A stretch of 64,000 bases of DNA, from positions 623,703 through 687,702 of the forward strand of contig NZ_KB375281.1 in the NCBI RefSeq assembly GCF_000336555.1, given 5' to 3'. Source of the DNA: Afipia clevelandensis ATCC 49720. Lineage in GTDB: Bacteria; Pseudomonadota; Alphaproteobacteria; Rhizobiales; Xanthobacteraceae. Shown here in pieces: positions 28,943 through 38,414 of the stretch (its first letter is position 1; each line of letters opens with the position of its first letter). Position numbers and translations under genes: made by a program. Under the pieces are notes generated by a model. The model saw only the letters and a list, made by a program, of their open reading frames with translations. It did no database searches and was not told where the DNA came from.

Positions 28943-30559
28943 ATGTCCGACACCGCCATCGCCGCCGAATCCTCGCTGACACCGCTTGCCGAAGAAGTGG
29001 CGCGCCGCCGCACGTTCGCGATCATTTCGCATCCTGACGCCGGCAAGACCACGCTGACCGAAAAGCTGCTGCTGTTCGGCGGCGCCATCAACCTCGCGGG
29101 TCAGGTGAAGGCCAAGGGCGAGCGGCGCAACACCCGCTCCGACTGGATGAAGATCGAGCGTGAGCGCGGCATCTCCGTCGTCACCTCGGTGATGACCTTC
29201 GAGTTCCAGAATCTCGTGTTCAACCTGCTCGATACGCCGGGCCATGAGGACTTCTCCGAGGATACCTACCGCACGCTGACTGCCGTCGATTCCGCCGTAA
29301 TGGTGATCGACGCCGCGAAGGGCATCGAAGCGCGCACGCTGAAGCTGATCGAGGTGTGCCGGCTCCGCGACATTCCGATCATCACGTTCATCAACAAGAT
29401 GGACCGCGAAAGCCGCGACGTGTTCGATCTGCTCGATGAGATCGAGAAGACGCTTGCGCTTGATACGTCGCCGATCAACTGGCCGGTTGGCCGCGGCCGC
29501 GATTTCATGGGCACCTATAATATCGAAACCGGGGGCATCCGCCTGCTGGAAGGCGGCGGCGCCAAGACCGGGGCCATGGAAAAAATCGAGATTTCCGATC
29601 TCGCCAGCCGTAACGCCAACCTCAATGCCGGCGAGATTGCCGACGAACTCGAACTGGTGAAAGAGGCCTCGAAGCCGTTCGACCTGCAGTCGTTCCGTGA
29701 GGGCCATATGACGCCGGTCTATTTCGGCAGCGCGCTGCGCAACTTCGGCGTCGGCGATCTGTTGGAGGGTCTCGGCCGTTTCGCGCCGTCGCCGCGCGCG
29801 CAGGACGCCGACAAGCGCAAGGTCGAGGCCGACGATCCGAAGATGAGCGCGTTCGTGTTCAAGATTCAGGCGAATATGGACCCGAACCACCGCGACCGCA
29901 TCGCTTTTGCGCGGCTGTGCTCGGGCAAGCTGACGCGCGGCATGAAGGCCAAGCTGGTGCGCACAGGCAAGGCAATGCCGCTGTCGTCACCGCAGTTCTT
30001 CTTCGCGCAGGATCGCGCCATTGCCGACGAAGCCTTCGCGGGCGACGTGGTGGGCATTCCCAATCATGGCACGCTGCGCATCGGCGATACGCTCACGGAA
30101 GGCGAAGACCTGACGTTCGTTGGCGTGCCGTCATTCGCGCCGGAAATCGTGCGCCGCGTGCGCCTGACCGACGCGATGAAGGCCAAGAAGCTGAAGGAAG
30201 CCTTGCAGCAGATGTCAGAAGAGGGCGTCGTGCAGGTGTTCCGTCCGCGCGACGGCGCGCCCGCGCTGGTCGGCGTGGTCGGCATGCTGCAGCTCGATGT
30301 GCTGAAGGCGCGGCTCGATGCGGAGTATTCGTTGCCGGTGGATTTCGAGATCAGCGAGTTCCAGTTGGCGCGCTGGATTTCGTCGGACGACCGCAAGAAG
30401 CTCGACGCCTTCATGGCGGCGAACAATTCGGGCGTGGCCGACGACGTCGACGGCGACCCGGTGTTTCTGGCCAAGAACGAGTTTTATCTCGGCTATACCC
30501 GCGAGCGCGCCGAAGGCATCGTGTTCTCGTCGGTCAAGGACGTGAAGAAGAAGGCGTGA
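28943..30559 (+). CDS. prfC: Peptide chain release factor 3
   Basis: A 538-residue translational GTPase that recycles RF1/RF2 from the ribosome. G1 is SHPDAGKTTLTEK, the switch region ERERGISVVTSVMTF, G3 DTPGHEDFSEDTYRTL and G4 NKMDRE. The FxFKIQANMDPNHRDRIAF-type start of domain II is present as FKIQANMDPNHRDRIAF. I start at ATG 28943 rather than a TTG six codons upstream. Length is close to the family's usual 530 residues. It is divergent from gdx. Confidence 0.95.
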   Translation: MSDTAIAAESSLTPLAEEVARRRTFAIISHPDAGKTTLTEKLLLFGGAINLAGQVKAKGERRNTRSDWMKIERERGISVVTSVMTFEFQNLVFNLLDTPGHEDFSEDTYRTLTAVDSAVMVIDAAKGIEARTLKLIEVCRLRDIPIITFINKMDRESRDVFDLLDEIEKTLALDTSPINWPVGRGRDFMGTYNIETGGIRLLEGGGAKTGAMEKIEISDLASRNANLNAGEIADELELVKEASKPFDLQSFREGHMTPVYFGSALRNFGVGDLLEGLGRFAPSPRAQDADKRKVEADDPKMSAFVFKIQANMDPNHRDRIAFARLCSGKLTRGMKAKLVRTGKAMPLSSPQFFFAQDRAIADEAFAGDVVGIPNHGTLRIGDTLTEGEDLTFVGVPSFAPEIVRRVRLTDAMKAKKLKEALQQMSEEGVVQVFRPRDGAPALVGVVGMLQLDVLKARLDAEYSLPVDFEISEFQLARWISSDDRKKLDAFMAANNSGVADDVDGDPVFLAKNEFYLGYTRERAEGIVFSSVKDVKKKA

Positions 30560-30574
30560 GCGCTTCCTTTTCGC

Positions 30575-31024
30575 CTACCGGCTGCGCTTCTCCACATTCG
30601 CCTTGATGTTACCAAGACCGATGGCGGCTTCTGCATCCATGTTGGCGATCTGTTCGTCGGTCGGCGGCTTCTTGCGGGCCGGATTGCGCAGGGTGCGGGT
30701 AAACTTCGTGCCGCCATCGACCTCCTCGCAGGTGTACTGAACCACGATGGGGCCGATGAAGGTTGTCTCGGCCTGCACGATCCAGAGCTTGGGGCTGACG
30801 CAGGCGCGCACGATCCAGTCGAGCGAGACTTCGCCGGAACGAATGTGCCATTTCTCGTGAAACAGCTCGCCGGTGTCCAGCGGACGATTCTCGCTGTCGA
30901 TGTGGTGCGAGGCCGCGAGCCATTCGGGCCAGGACTGCGGATTGGTCACGTAGTCGAACACCGCTTTCGCCGGCGCATTGATGACGATGTCGTGGCTGCG
31001 CTCGAAGGAGACGGTGGCGTTCAT
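30575..31024 (-). CDS. SRPBCC family protein
   Basis: A 149-residue single-domain START/Bet v1-like protein. The opening FERSHDIVINAPAKAVFDYV and the strand pair around TFIGPIVVQYTCEEVDGG are typical of the polyketide-cyclase-like SRPBCC group; NPQSWPEWLAASHH is the usual early loop. It should bind a hydrophobic small molecule; I can give no specific role. It converges with prfC at 16 bases and is followed upstream by the Bug-type gene on the same strand (34-base gap), so they may be co-transcribed. Confidence 0.82.
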   Translation of the reverse strand: MNATVSFERSHDIVINAPAKAVFDYVTNPQSWPEWLAASHHIDSENRPLDTGELFHEKWHIRSGEVSLDWIVRACVSPKLWIVQAETTFIGPIVVQYTCEEVDGGTKFTRTLRNPARKKPPTDEQIANMDAEAAIGLGNIKANVEKRSR

Positions 31025-31058
31025 GGCGTTCCTCTTTGTTTTGTTCGCTTACCGGACT

Positions 31059-32033
31059 TTAGTTGATCCGGATATCGCCGCGTTTGATGACATCGGACCA
31101 TAGTCTGATCTCCGCGTCCATCCGCGCCCGGAGTGCAGCAGGCGTGGAGGGGACAGGCTCCATCAGTTGCGTTTCCAGCCGCTCGCGCACGCTCGGCTTG
31201 GCCAGGATGTCGTTCACCTCTTCGTTGATCTGCGTGATGGTCGCAGGCGATGTTCCGGCAGGCGCAATCAGCGCATTCCACGCGTCGGACTCGACGTCGA
31301 TGCCTGACTCCTTCAGCGTCGGCACGTCGGGCAGGAATCGCGAGCGCTGCGCCGTCGCAACCGCGAGGATTTTCACCTTGCCGCCTGCGAGTTGCGGTGT
31401 CACGGCGATGGCTGGCAGGCACGCGGCCTGCACGTCGCCGCGGATCACGGCGGTGATGGCTTGCGGCGATCCGCCATAAGGGATGTGGACCATCGTCGTG
31501 CCCGCGCTCTGCGCGATGGCTTCCATGGTCAGATGCGAGAGCGAGCCTGCGCCGATCGAGCCGAAGGCGAGTTTCGATCCATCGCGTTTCAGCATGGCGA
31601 CGAACTCGGCGACCGAATTGATATTGAGGCTTGCAGGCACCACCAGCACGCTCGGCAAGGATGTCAGCATGCTGATCGGCGCGATATCCTTTGCCGGATC
31701 GTAGGGCAGCTTTGAGAACAGCAGCGTGTTGATGGCGAGCGGCCCACCGAGGCTGATGCCGAGCGTGGCCCCGTCGGGCGCGGCTTTGGCGACGGCGTCG
31801 GTGCCGATATTGCCACCGGCGCCCGGCTTGTTCTCGACCACAAAGCTCGCACCGGGATGCCGCACCTGCAGATCGTCGGCGATGATCCGCCCGACCAGAT
31901 CGGGTGTCGAGCCGGGCGCATAGGGCACGACGATCTTCACGATTTTCGGCGGCCACGACGAGTCCGCTGCGCGGGCGTTGGAGGCGGGCGCGGCGAATGC
32001 CAGCGCGAGGGCGGCGATTGCAAGGGATTTCAT
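31059..32033 (-). CDS. Bug-type (TctC-like) periplasmic substrate-binding protein
   Basis: A 324-residue tripartite-tricarboxylate-family binding protein. The signal peptide MKSLAIAALALAFAAPASNA runs from ATG 32033; the mature part begins WPPKIVKIVVPYAPGSTPD, the Bug family's opening with the ligand-clamping VVPYAPG loop. GSIGAGSLSHLTMEAIAQ and HIPYGGSPQAITAVI are further family marks. No TctA or TctB membrane subunits are near, so it is an orphan receptor, as are many in this order. Ligands of the family are carboxylates; the one here is unknown. Confidence 0.9.
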   Translation of the reverse strand: MKSLAIAALALAFAAPASNARAADSSWPPKIVKIVVPYAPGSTPDLVGRIIADDLQVRHPGASFVVENKPGAGGNIGTDAVAKAAPDGATLGISLGGPLAINTLLFSKLPYDPAKDIAPISMLTSLPSVLVVPASLNINSVAEFVAMLKRDGSKLAFGSIGAGSLSHLTMEAIAQSAGTTMVHIPYGGSPQAITAVIRGDVQAACLPAIAVTPQLAGGKVKILAVATAQRSRFLPDVPTLKESGIDVESDAWNALIAPAGTSPATITQINEEVNDILAKPSVRERLETQLMEPVPSTPAALRARMDAEIRLWSDVIKRGDIRIN

Positions 32034-32212
32034 AAGGCCGGGAAGAACTTGGAGCAGGGTTGCGATGCGGAAGCGGCATTGCGCGCCGCACCCCAAAAGT
32101 GATACCGGGGCACAGCGCAGCCGGACCCTAACAGGGTCGCGCGCGGGGTGGAATGTGCCGGAAAGCGGGGCTGAAAACCGCTGCGGGCAGATCGAGAGGG
32201 AGGAGCGGCACT

Positions 32213-32797
32213 ATGGGCTTGTTGATCCTGATCGCCGGACTGGCGTTGTTCCTCGGCGTTCACACCCTGACCACGCTGCGCGGTCCCCGCGCGACGGTGA
32301 TCGCGCGGCTGGGCGAGGGCGGCTACAAAATTGTCTACACACTGGTGTCGTTCGCGGGCCTCGGGCTGATCGCCTGGGGCTTCAGCATGTATCGCGCCAC
32401 CGGCTGGATCAATGTCTGGTATCCGCCGGTCGCGCTGCGGCACCTTGTGCTCGCGTTGATGCTGCCTGCGGTGATCCTTGTGGTGGCGTCCTATATCCGC
32501 GGCCGCATCTACACCACGGTGAAGCATCCGATGCTGGCCGGTGTGAAACTGTGGGCCCTTCTGCATCTTCTGGCCAATGGCGATCTCGGGTCGATCATCC
32601 TGTTCGGCTCGGTGCTGGCTTGGGCGGTCTATGACCGCATCTCTCTCAAGCGCCGCGAAGATCCCGGCGCGCCACCCATTCCTGTCGGCGGCGTCGGCAA
32701 CGATTTGATCGCGGTCGCGGTCGGTGTTGTGGTCTACGCCGCGCTGGCCTTCGCATTCCATCCTCTCGTGATCGGCGTCCCTGTGATTGGAGCTTAA
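32213..32797 (+). CDS. NnrU-family membrane protein
   Basis: A 194-residue membrane protein with five to six helices. The LFLGVHTLTTLRGPRA opening and the RGRIYTTVKHPMLAGVKLWA loop mark the NnrU family, first seen near nitrite/NO-reduction genes and related to isoprenylcysteine methyltransferase-like folds. No denitrification gene is present here, so a link to nitrogen oxides is not supported. GGGAGGAG before ATG 32213 decides the start. It ends three bases before panB and must be co-transcribed with it. Confidence 0.85.
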   Translation: MGLLILIAGLALFLGVHTLTTLRGPRATVIARLGEGGYKIVYTLVSFAGLGLIAWGFSMYRATGWINVWYPPVALRHLVLALMLPAVILVVASYIRGRIYTTVKHPMLAGVKLWALLHLLANGDLGSIILFGSVLAWAVYDRISLKRREDPGAPPIPVGGVGNDLIAVAVGVVVYAALAFAFHPLVIGVPVIGA

Positions 32798-32800
32798 GAC

Positions 32801-33649
32801 ATGTCCGTACAATCAGCCGTCAAGCGCAAGACCGCGCCCGATATTCTCAAGCGCAAGGGCGGCGACCCGATCGTGATGCTGACGGCTTATCATGCCCACA
32901 CAGCGCGGCTGGTCGACAAGTATTGCGACGTCATTCTGGTCGGCGACTCGCTCGGCAACGTGATGCACGGGTTCGAGACCACGGTGCCGGTGACGCTCGA
33001 GATGATGATCCTGCAGGGCCATGCGGTGATGCGCGGCTCGCAGGAAGCGCTCGTTGTCGTGGACATGCCTTTCGGCTCGTATGAAGCCTCGAAAGAGCAG
33101 GCGTTTCATTCCGCCGCGCGTGTGATGAAGGAAACCCACTGCGGCGCGGTGAAGATGGAAGGCGGTGTGCGCATGGCCGAGACCATCGAGTTTCTGACCA
33201 CGCGCGGCATTCCGGTCATGGGTCATATCGGCCTCACACCGCAATCGATCAACACGCTCGGCAGCTTCAAGTCGCAGGGCAAGGATGAAGCTCTCAAGAT
33301 CGCGGCCGGCGAAAACGCCAGCGGCCCGTTTCAGGACGACGCGCGCGCGGTGGCGCAGGCCGGCGCGTTTTCCATGGTCGTGGAAGCGGTGGCGGAGCCG
33401 CTGGCACGCCGCATCACCGAGATCGTGTCCGTGCCGACCATCGGTATCGGCGCCAGCAATGCCTGCGACGGTCAGGTGTTGGTGCTTGAGGACATGCTGG
33501 GCCTGTCGCCGTGGGTGCCGAAGTTCGTCAAGCGCTACGGCAATCTCGGACCCGGCATCGAAGCGGCGATTCAGGATTACGCCAGGGAAGTCCGCTCGCG
33601 GGCATTTCCGGGGCCGGAGCATGTCTACGGCATCAAGCCCAAAGGCTGA
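32801..33649 (+). CDS. panB: 3-methyl-2-oxobutanoate hydroxymethyltransferase (ketopantoate hydroxymethyltransferase)
   Basis: A 282-residue PanB. It transfers a hydroxymethyl group from methylene-tetrahydrofolate to 2-oxoisovalerate, the first step toward pantothenate and CoA. The metal site appears in [15 protein letters not shown] and [10 protein letters not shown]; the catalytic Glu is in [30 protein letters not shown] closes the barrel. Its substrate is made by IlvD, which lies 15 kb upstream. panC is not in the window. Confidence 0.95.
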   Translation: MSVQSAVKRKTAPDILKRKGGDPIVMLTAYHAHTARLVDKYCDVILVGDSLGNVMHGFETTVPVTLEMMILQGHAVMRGSQEALVVVDMPFGSYEASKEQAFHSAARVMKETHCGAVKMEGGVRMAETIEFLTTRGIPVMGHIGLTPQSINTLGSFKSQGKDEALKIAAGENASGPFQDDARAVAQAGAFSMVVEAVAEPLARRITEIVSVPTIGIGASNACDGQVLVLEDMLGLSPWVPKFVKRYGNLGPGIEAAIQDYAREVRSRAFPGPEHVYGIKPKG

Positions 33650-33743
33650 TCTTTCCGTTTGAAAGAGGCTCCGGGTTTGAACCCGCGGCCTTCCTGGCGC
33701 GACACATCATCGGGACGGTTTTGCTCCCGGTGGTGGATGAGAC

Positions 33744-34124
33744 ATGGAAGACGGTTTCTTCGTTATGCGCGGCTCGCGCCTCGGCGCGATCAAGGCGTTT
33801 ATTCTGACCAAAATTGATAATCCCGAACTGTGCCTTGATGATGTGGCAGCGCATCAGGAGATTTCGTCGAGTTATGTGCGAAAGCTGTTCGCGGCCGAGG
33901 GCGCGAAGTTCACGGCCTTTGTTCTCCAAACTCGCCTCGAGAAAGTCCTGGAGATGCTGGCCGATCCCGAGATGCGGGGCCAGCCCATCAGCGCCATCGC
34001 GCTGAAATGCGGCTTCAATGATATTTCCTATTTCAACCGCGTCTTTCGCAAGCGCTACGGCTGTACGCCATCCGATCTCCGCTACGGCCGCGTTGCCAAT
34101 ACCGAACTCGCCGCCAACGGCTGA
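33744..34124 (+). CDS. Stand-alone AraC-type DNA-binding domain protein
   Basis: A 126-residue protein made almost only of the AraC/XylS double helix-turn-helix: first motif CLDDVAAHQEISSSYVRKLF, second ISAIALKCGFNDISYFNRVF with the family's FRKRYGCTPSDLR ending. The N-terminal effector domain normally found (about 150 residues) is missing; the bases before it hold no matching frame. It is either a single-domain activator, as in MarA/SoxS, or a relic. It follows panB by 94 bases. Confidence 0.75.
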   Translation: MEDGFFVMRGSRLGAIKAFILTKIDNPELCLDDVAAHQEISSSYVRKLFAAEGAKFTAFVLQTRLEKVLEMLADPEMRGQPISAIALKCGFNDISYFNRVFRKRYGCTPSDLRYGRVANTELAANG

Positions 34125-34343
34125 ATGTCAGCCTGATTTCCGCGCCCGCGATCCGGCCCTCGATGCCGGATCGGTGGGCTGCCTGACCCTCCGGACAGTG
34201 TTAACGCTTTGATCCGGCTGACTTTGCCTTGTCAGCGCCATACCGGTACTGTATCGCCGCCGTCATATCGGGGAGCCGCGCCAGCCGCGCGGCGGGCGAC
34301 GGTTTCACACGTTTTCCAGAACAGGCCGGGGCGGGACAGTTAA

Positions 34344-34997
34344 GTGTCTGAGATTTTTAATGAAATTGACGAGGACTTGCGCCGGGAGCAGCTCAAGAAG
34401 CTGTGGGACAAGTATTCGTTCCTGATCATCGGTGTTGCGATTCTCATTGTCGCCGGTGTCGGCGGCTGGCGCGGCTATCAATATCTCGAAGCCAAGAAGG
34501 CTGCGGAAGCCGGATCGGCTTTCGAGGCCGCTGTGACGCTGTCCGAGCAGGGCAAGAAGGCCGAGGCGGAAGCCGCCTTCACCAAGATCGCGACCGAGGG
34601 CGCCAAGGGATACCGGGCGCTCGCACGTCTGCGCGCCGCCGCTGACGCGGCTGCCGCCGATCCGAAGGCTGCCGCCAAACTCTACGACAGCATCGCGGCC
34701 GACCCGGGCATTTCGGTCACGGAGCAGGATCTGGCGCGCATCCGCGCCGCCAGCCTCGTCATGGAAACCGAGCCTTACGCGGATATGCTCAAGCGCCTTG
34801 AGGCTGCCACTGCCGAGGGACGGACTTTCCGGCATACCGCGCGCGAGTTGCTTGCCCTGTCGGCCTATCGCGCCAACGACGCCACCGCCGCGCGCCAATG
34901 GCTCGACATGATCGGCAACGATGCGCGTACGCCTGCAAGCCTGCGCAGCCGCGCCGAAGCCCTGCAGGCGCTGCTGCCGCCCGCCGCGAAGAGCTGA
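34344..34997 (+). CDS. TPR-like membrane protein (YfgM type)
   Basis: A 217-residue protein of the TPR_21 family. A short cytoplasmic start (DEDLRREQLKKLWDKY) leads to one membrane helix at about residues 25-45 (FLIIGVAILIVAGVGGWRGY), then Ala-rich TPR-like helices outside (AAEAGSAFEAAVTLSEQG). E. coli YfgM has this layout, binds the SecYEG translocon and chaperones exported proteins. The gene order YfgM-like, lipoprotein, der also matches the E. coli yfgM-bamB-der segment. GTG start at 34344. Confidence 0.85.
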   Translation: MSEIFNEIDEDLRREQLKKLWDKYSFLIIGVAILIVAGVGGWRGYQYLEAKKAAEAGSAFEAAVTLSEQGKKAEAEAAFTKIATEGAKGYRALARLRAAADAAAADPKAAAKLYDSIAADPGISVTEQDLARIRAASLVMETEPYADMLKRLEAATAEGRTFRHTARELLALSAYRANDATAARQWLDMIGNDARTPASLRSRAEALQALLPPAAKS

Positions 34998-35010
34998 GAC
35001 GAGATTCCGC

Positions 35011-35529
35011 ATGCGCCGTTCGCAACGCCTGATTGCCGCCGCCGTCCTTGCCGCGATCTCTGTCGCGCTTGCGGGTTGTTCGGGCGGCGGGTTTGATCCG
35101 ACCGACATGATGGATTGGTTCGACACCAAGAAGAAGCTGCCTGGCGAGCGCCGTCCGGTCTTCCCGGAAGGCGTTCCCGGTGTCGAGCAGGGCGTGCCGC
35201 GGGACATGTACAAGGGCGCGCATCAGCAGGAGCCGCCGCCACCACCGGTGGCCGAGGCGCCGCCGCCTGCCCCCGAGCCGCGCAACCCGCCTGCGCGTTC
35301 TGCTGCCCGCGAGGCAGATCCGTTCCCGAAGCCGGTGGACAGTGCCAGCCCGCCGCCGAAGATGAAGAAGCCGAAGCGCAGGAGCGTGACCGCGCCCGAA
35401 CCTGAAGCCGCCGAACAGCCGGCACCAGCGCCGCAGCGGCAGCAAGCCGCTCCGCCTCCGCAGGCCGCCCCGCAGCAGGCGACAACGCCGTTTCCTGCAC
35501 CGTTGCCAAGCGGGGGCTTCTCGCGCTGA
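35011..35529 (+). CDS. Pro/Ala-rich lipoprotein in the bamB position
   Basis: A 172-residue secreted lipoprotein. The lipobox LAGC ends the signal peptide at Cys23, so it should be lipid-anchored. The mature start FDTKKKLPGERRPVFPEG resembles the opening of alphaproteobacterial BamB, but after about 60 residues it turns into a Pro/Ala/Gln low-complexity tail and has no propeller blades. It sits between the YfgM-like gene (13 bases) and der (88 bases). Either BamB is encoded elsewhere or this protein is a degenerate relative; both remain inference. Confidence 0.75.
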   Translation: MRRSQRLIAAAVLAAISVALAGCSGGGFDPTDMMDWFDTKKKLPGERRPVFPEGVPGVEQGVPRDMYKGAHQQEPPPPPVAEAPPPAPEPRNPPARSAAREADPFPKPVDSASPPPKMKKPKRRSVTAPEPEAAEQPAPAPQRQQAAPPPQAAPQQATTPFPAPLPSGGFSR

Positions 35530-35617
35530 CCGGTCTCAATTCTCGCTGCGGCTGTTTCGTCCGCGCTCGCTGATCCCTTTATTGACATGAGGTCGGTAAA
35601 GGGCGAACGGATTTCCC

Positions 35618-37015
35618 ATGTCCTTTACGATCGCCATCATCGGCCGGCCCAATGTCGGCAAGTCGACCCTGTTCAACCGGTTGGTTGGACAGAAGCTCGC
35701 GCTTGTTGACGACCAGCCCGGCGTCACCCGGGACCGCCGCGAGGGCGCCGGAAAACTCGGCGATCTTGAATTCACCCTGATCGACACCGCCGGACTGGAT
35801 GAAGGCCCGAAGGGCTCGCTCACCGCGCGGATGCAGGAGCAGACCGAAGCCGCCATTGCCGCCGCCGATGCGCTGATGTTCGTGATCGACGCGCGGATCG
35901 GCCTGACGCCGACGGATCGTGCCTTTGCCGATTTCGCGCGCCGCGCCAACAAGCCGGTGGTGCTCGTCGCCAACAAGAGCGAAGGCAAGCATGGCGAAGC
36001 GGGCGCGATGGAATCCTATGCGCTCGGCCTCGGCGATCCGGTGCCGATTTCTGCGGAGCACGGCGAGGGCCTGAGCGATCTTTATGACGCGCTGGCGGCG
36101 CTGATGCCGGAGCCGGTCGAGACCGATGACGACGAGGACGATGCAGAGTCGTTCGAGAATGTGGACGGCGAGGATGAAAGCCTGTCCACGCGCCCGATCC
36201 GTGTTGCCGTCCTCGGCCGTCCCAATGCCGGCAAGTCCACAATGATCAATCGCCTGCTTGGCGAGGAGCGGCTGCTGACCAGCCCGGAAGCCGGAACGAC
36301 ACGCGACTCCATCGCGGTCGATGTGATGTGGAAGGGCCGCGAGTTTCGCGTATTCGACACTGCCGGCCTGCGGCGGCGTTCGCGGATCGAGGACAAGCTG
36401 GAAAAGCTCTCGGTCTCCGACGCGCTGCGCGCGGTGCGGTTCGCCGAAGTCGTCGTGCTGATGATGGACGCGCAGAACAGGTTCGAGGAACAGGATCTGC
36501 GGCTCGCCGACCTGATCGAGCGTGAAGGCCGCGCCATCGTGCTCGCCGTCAACAAGTGGGACCTGATGGAGCGCGCGCCGAACCAGATTTCGCGCCTGCG
36601 CGAGGATGCCGATCACTGGCTGCCGCAGATGAGAGGCGTTCCGGTGGTCGCCGTATCGGGCATGATGGGCGAGGGCATGGATCGCCTGATGAGCGCGATC
36701 GAGGATGCCTATGCGGTCTGGAACCGGCGGATATCAACGGCGTCGCTCAATCGCTGGTTCGAGCAGGCGGTGCAGACCAATCCGCCTCCGGCCGTTTCGG
36801 GCCGCCGCCTCAAACTGAACTACATCACGCAAAGCAAGGCGCGTCCGCCGAGCTTTGTCGTGTTCTGTTCGCGGGCGGATGCGGTCCCCGAATCCTACCT
36901 GCGTTATCTGATCAACAGCATGCGCGTCGCGTTCGACCTTCCTGGCACGCCGATGCGGATCACGCTGCGCGAGAAGGACAATCCGTTCGCGCACAAGCGC
37001 AAGCGGAAGTCCTGA
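35618..37015 (+). CDS. der: Ribosome-associated GTPase Der (EngA)
   Basis: A 465-residue double GTPase needed for 50S assembly. G domain 1 begins [14 protein letters not shown] and has DTAGLDEG as G3; G domain 2 begins [14 protein letters not shown] with [17 protein letters not shown] very acidic linker ([19 protein letters not shown]) joins them, and a KH-like domain ends in a basic tail (HKRKRKS). Order and length are normal for the family. Confidence 0.97.
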   Translation: MSFTIAIIGRPNVGKSTLFNRLVGQKLALVDDQPGVTRDRREGAGKLGDLEFTLIDTAGLDEGPKGSLTARMQEQTEAAIAAADALMFVIDARIGLTPTDRAFADFARRANKPVVLVANKSEGKHGEAGAMESYALGLGDPVPISAEHGEGLSDLYDALAALMPEPVETDDDEDDAESFENVDGEDESLSTRPIRVAVLGRPNAGKSTMINRLLGEERLLTSPEAGTTRDSIAVDVMWKGREFRVFDTAGLRRRSRIEDKLEKLSVSDALRAVRFAEVVVLMMDAQNRFEEQDLRLADLIEREGRAIVLAVNKWDLMERAPNQISRLREDADHWLPQMRGVPVVAVSGMMGEGMDRLMSAIEDAYAVWNRRISTASLNRWFEQAVQTNPPPAVSGRRLKLNYITQSKARPPSFVVFCSRADAVPESYLRYLINSMRVAFDLPGTPMRITLREKDNPFAHKRKRKS

Positions 37016-37033
37016 CTCGCGCGCGCTTCGCAG

Positions 37034-37411
37034 TCAGTTCGCCTTCGTCCAGGTCGAGGACTTGCAGATCATGCCGCCCATGGCGCAACCTGCCGTGGTG
37101 AGCGTGCCGCCCGAGAGCGACATCTTGCCGGAATAGGTCTTGCCGTCTTCCGGATTGAACGCGGAGCCTTTCCACGCATCCGCGCCGTCGGGCTTCATGT
37201 CGTAGAAAATGCGCTGGCCGACCTTTGCCGGAGTTTCGACGCCAGGCTTGAGCCAAACCAGCGAGCCACAGTAAGCGCCACCGCCACAGGGGCCAATCTT
37301 GACCTTGGACGCGCCGGTGTCGCGCAGCCATGTCCCACTCGGATCGCCCGCGAAGGCGGGCGAGGTGACGAGTGCGAGTGCTGCAACCGCAGCGGCGATT
37401 TTGAATCTCAT
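37034..37411 (-). CDS. DUF2147 secreted protein
   Basis: A 125-residue exported protein. The signal peptide MRFKIAAAVAALALVTSPAFA is followed by GDPSGTWLRDTGASKVKI, the family's lipocalin-like opening, and by four cysteines (PCGGGAYCGS, AGCAMGGMICKS) that could form two disulfides in the periplasm. The true start is ATG 37411, behind GAGGGGAAAC. Function unknown for the family. It converges with der at 18 bases. Confidence 0.85.
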   Translation of the reverse strand: MRFKIAAAVAALALVTSPAFAGDPSGTWLRDTGASKVKIGPCGGGAYCGSLVWLKPGVETPAKVGQRIFYDMKPDGADAWKGSAFNPEDGKTYSGKMSLSGGTLTTAGCAMGGMICKSSTWTKAN

Positions 37412-37510
37412 GATGTTTCCCCTCAACAAGCATCCGCCTCTTCGTGCGGGCTTGTGCAAATTGAACAGGGGGTCTTGTCGGGAGTCAATCGCGCACTGCA
37501 ATGGCGAGCG

Positions 37511-38254
37511 TTACTCCACCGGAGTGCGGAAACTCTTCAGCGTCCTTGATGGATAGTCGAAGAATTTTCCGGTCTCGGTCCAGGATGGCAGGCACATCGG
37601 CATGATGAATTCGGCGGCCTGCTCGGGCGTGTCGAGAGTCATCGGGTCTTCGCCCGGCATCACGGTGGCGCGCATGCGGGTGCGGATCGGGCCGGGGCTG
37701 AACAGGTTGACGCGGACCGGTGTGTTGACGGTCTCGTTGGCCCATACGCGCACCAGCGCATCGAGCGCGGCTTTCGAGGCGGCGTAGGGGCCCATATAGG
37801 CGGTCGCCTTGCTGGCGATGCCGGATGTGATGAACACCGCGCGCCCGGCGTCCGACTTCTGCAGCAGCGGCTCCATGCAGCGGATCAACTGGAAGTTCGC
37901 CGTGGTGTTGACGGCCAGCATGTTGTCCCAGAATTTCGGATCGGTGTGGCCGAGCGGCGACGACGTCCCGGCGACACCGGCATTGCCGATCAGGACATCG
38001 AGCTTGCCATGGCGTTCGTGCAGCGCGGCGCCGAGGCGCGCAATGCCGTCTAGGTCGGTCATGTCCAGCGGCACCAGTGTCGCGGTGCCGCCATCGGCGC
38101 GGATGACGTCGTCCAGTTCCTCGAGCGCGCCCTGTGTCCGCGCCACCGCGATGATGTGGGCACCGGCCCGCGCCAGCGCGCGCGCCGTGGCGTAGCCGAT
38201 GCCGCGCGATGCGCCGGTGACGAGAGCGAGGCGGGAAGCGAGAGGTTGGGTCAT
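37511..38254 (-). CDS. SDR family oxidoreductase
   Basis: A 247-residue short-chain dehydrogenase. The nucleotide loop VTGASRGIGYATA lies at about residues 11-23, NAG in IGNAGVAG stabilises the fold, and the active-site Ser (FITSGIAS) and YxxxK (GPYAASKAALD) are intact. The substrate is not readable. The start is ATG 38254 (MTQPLASR). It is divergent from the GNAT-methyltransferase gene across 160 bases. Confidence 0.9.
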   Translation of the reverse strand: MTQPLASRLALVTGASRGIGYATARALARAGAHIIAVARTQGALEELDDVIRADGGTATLVPLDMTDLDGIARLGAALHERHGKLDVLIGNAGVAGTSSPLGHTDPKFWDNMLAVNTTANFQLIRCMEPLLQKSDAGRAVFITSGIASKATAYMGPYAASKAALDALVRVWANETVNTPVRVNLFSPGPIRTRMRATVMPGEDPMTLDTPEQAAEFIMPMCLPSWTETGKFFDYPSRTLKSFRTPVE

Positions 38255-38414
38255 GCTTGAACTCATTCTGGGCCGGGCGGCCATCAGCGTCTTTCGGCAG
38301 GGTTTTATAGACATGGACGGCCGGGACAAGCCCGCCGAACGCATGAAAACCCAGTTTGGTCCCGCTCTCCGGTAAGCCTCGAAATCGGGCTCGGGTCCAT
38401 GTTAAACGCCCGCC

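Noticed and set aside
33660..33700. A sequence resembling a tRNA T-arm (GGGTTTGAACCC) after panB.
   Set aside because: The flanks give no acceptor, D or anticodon arm, and the loop geometry is wrong; it is at most a small hairpin.
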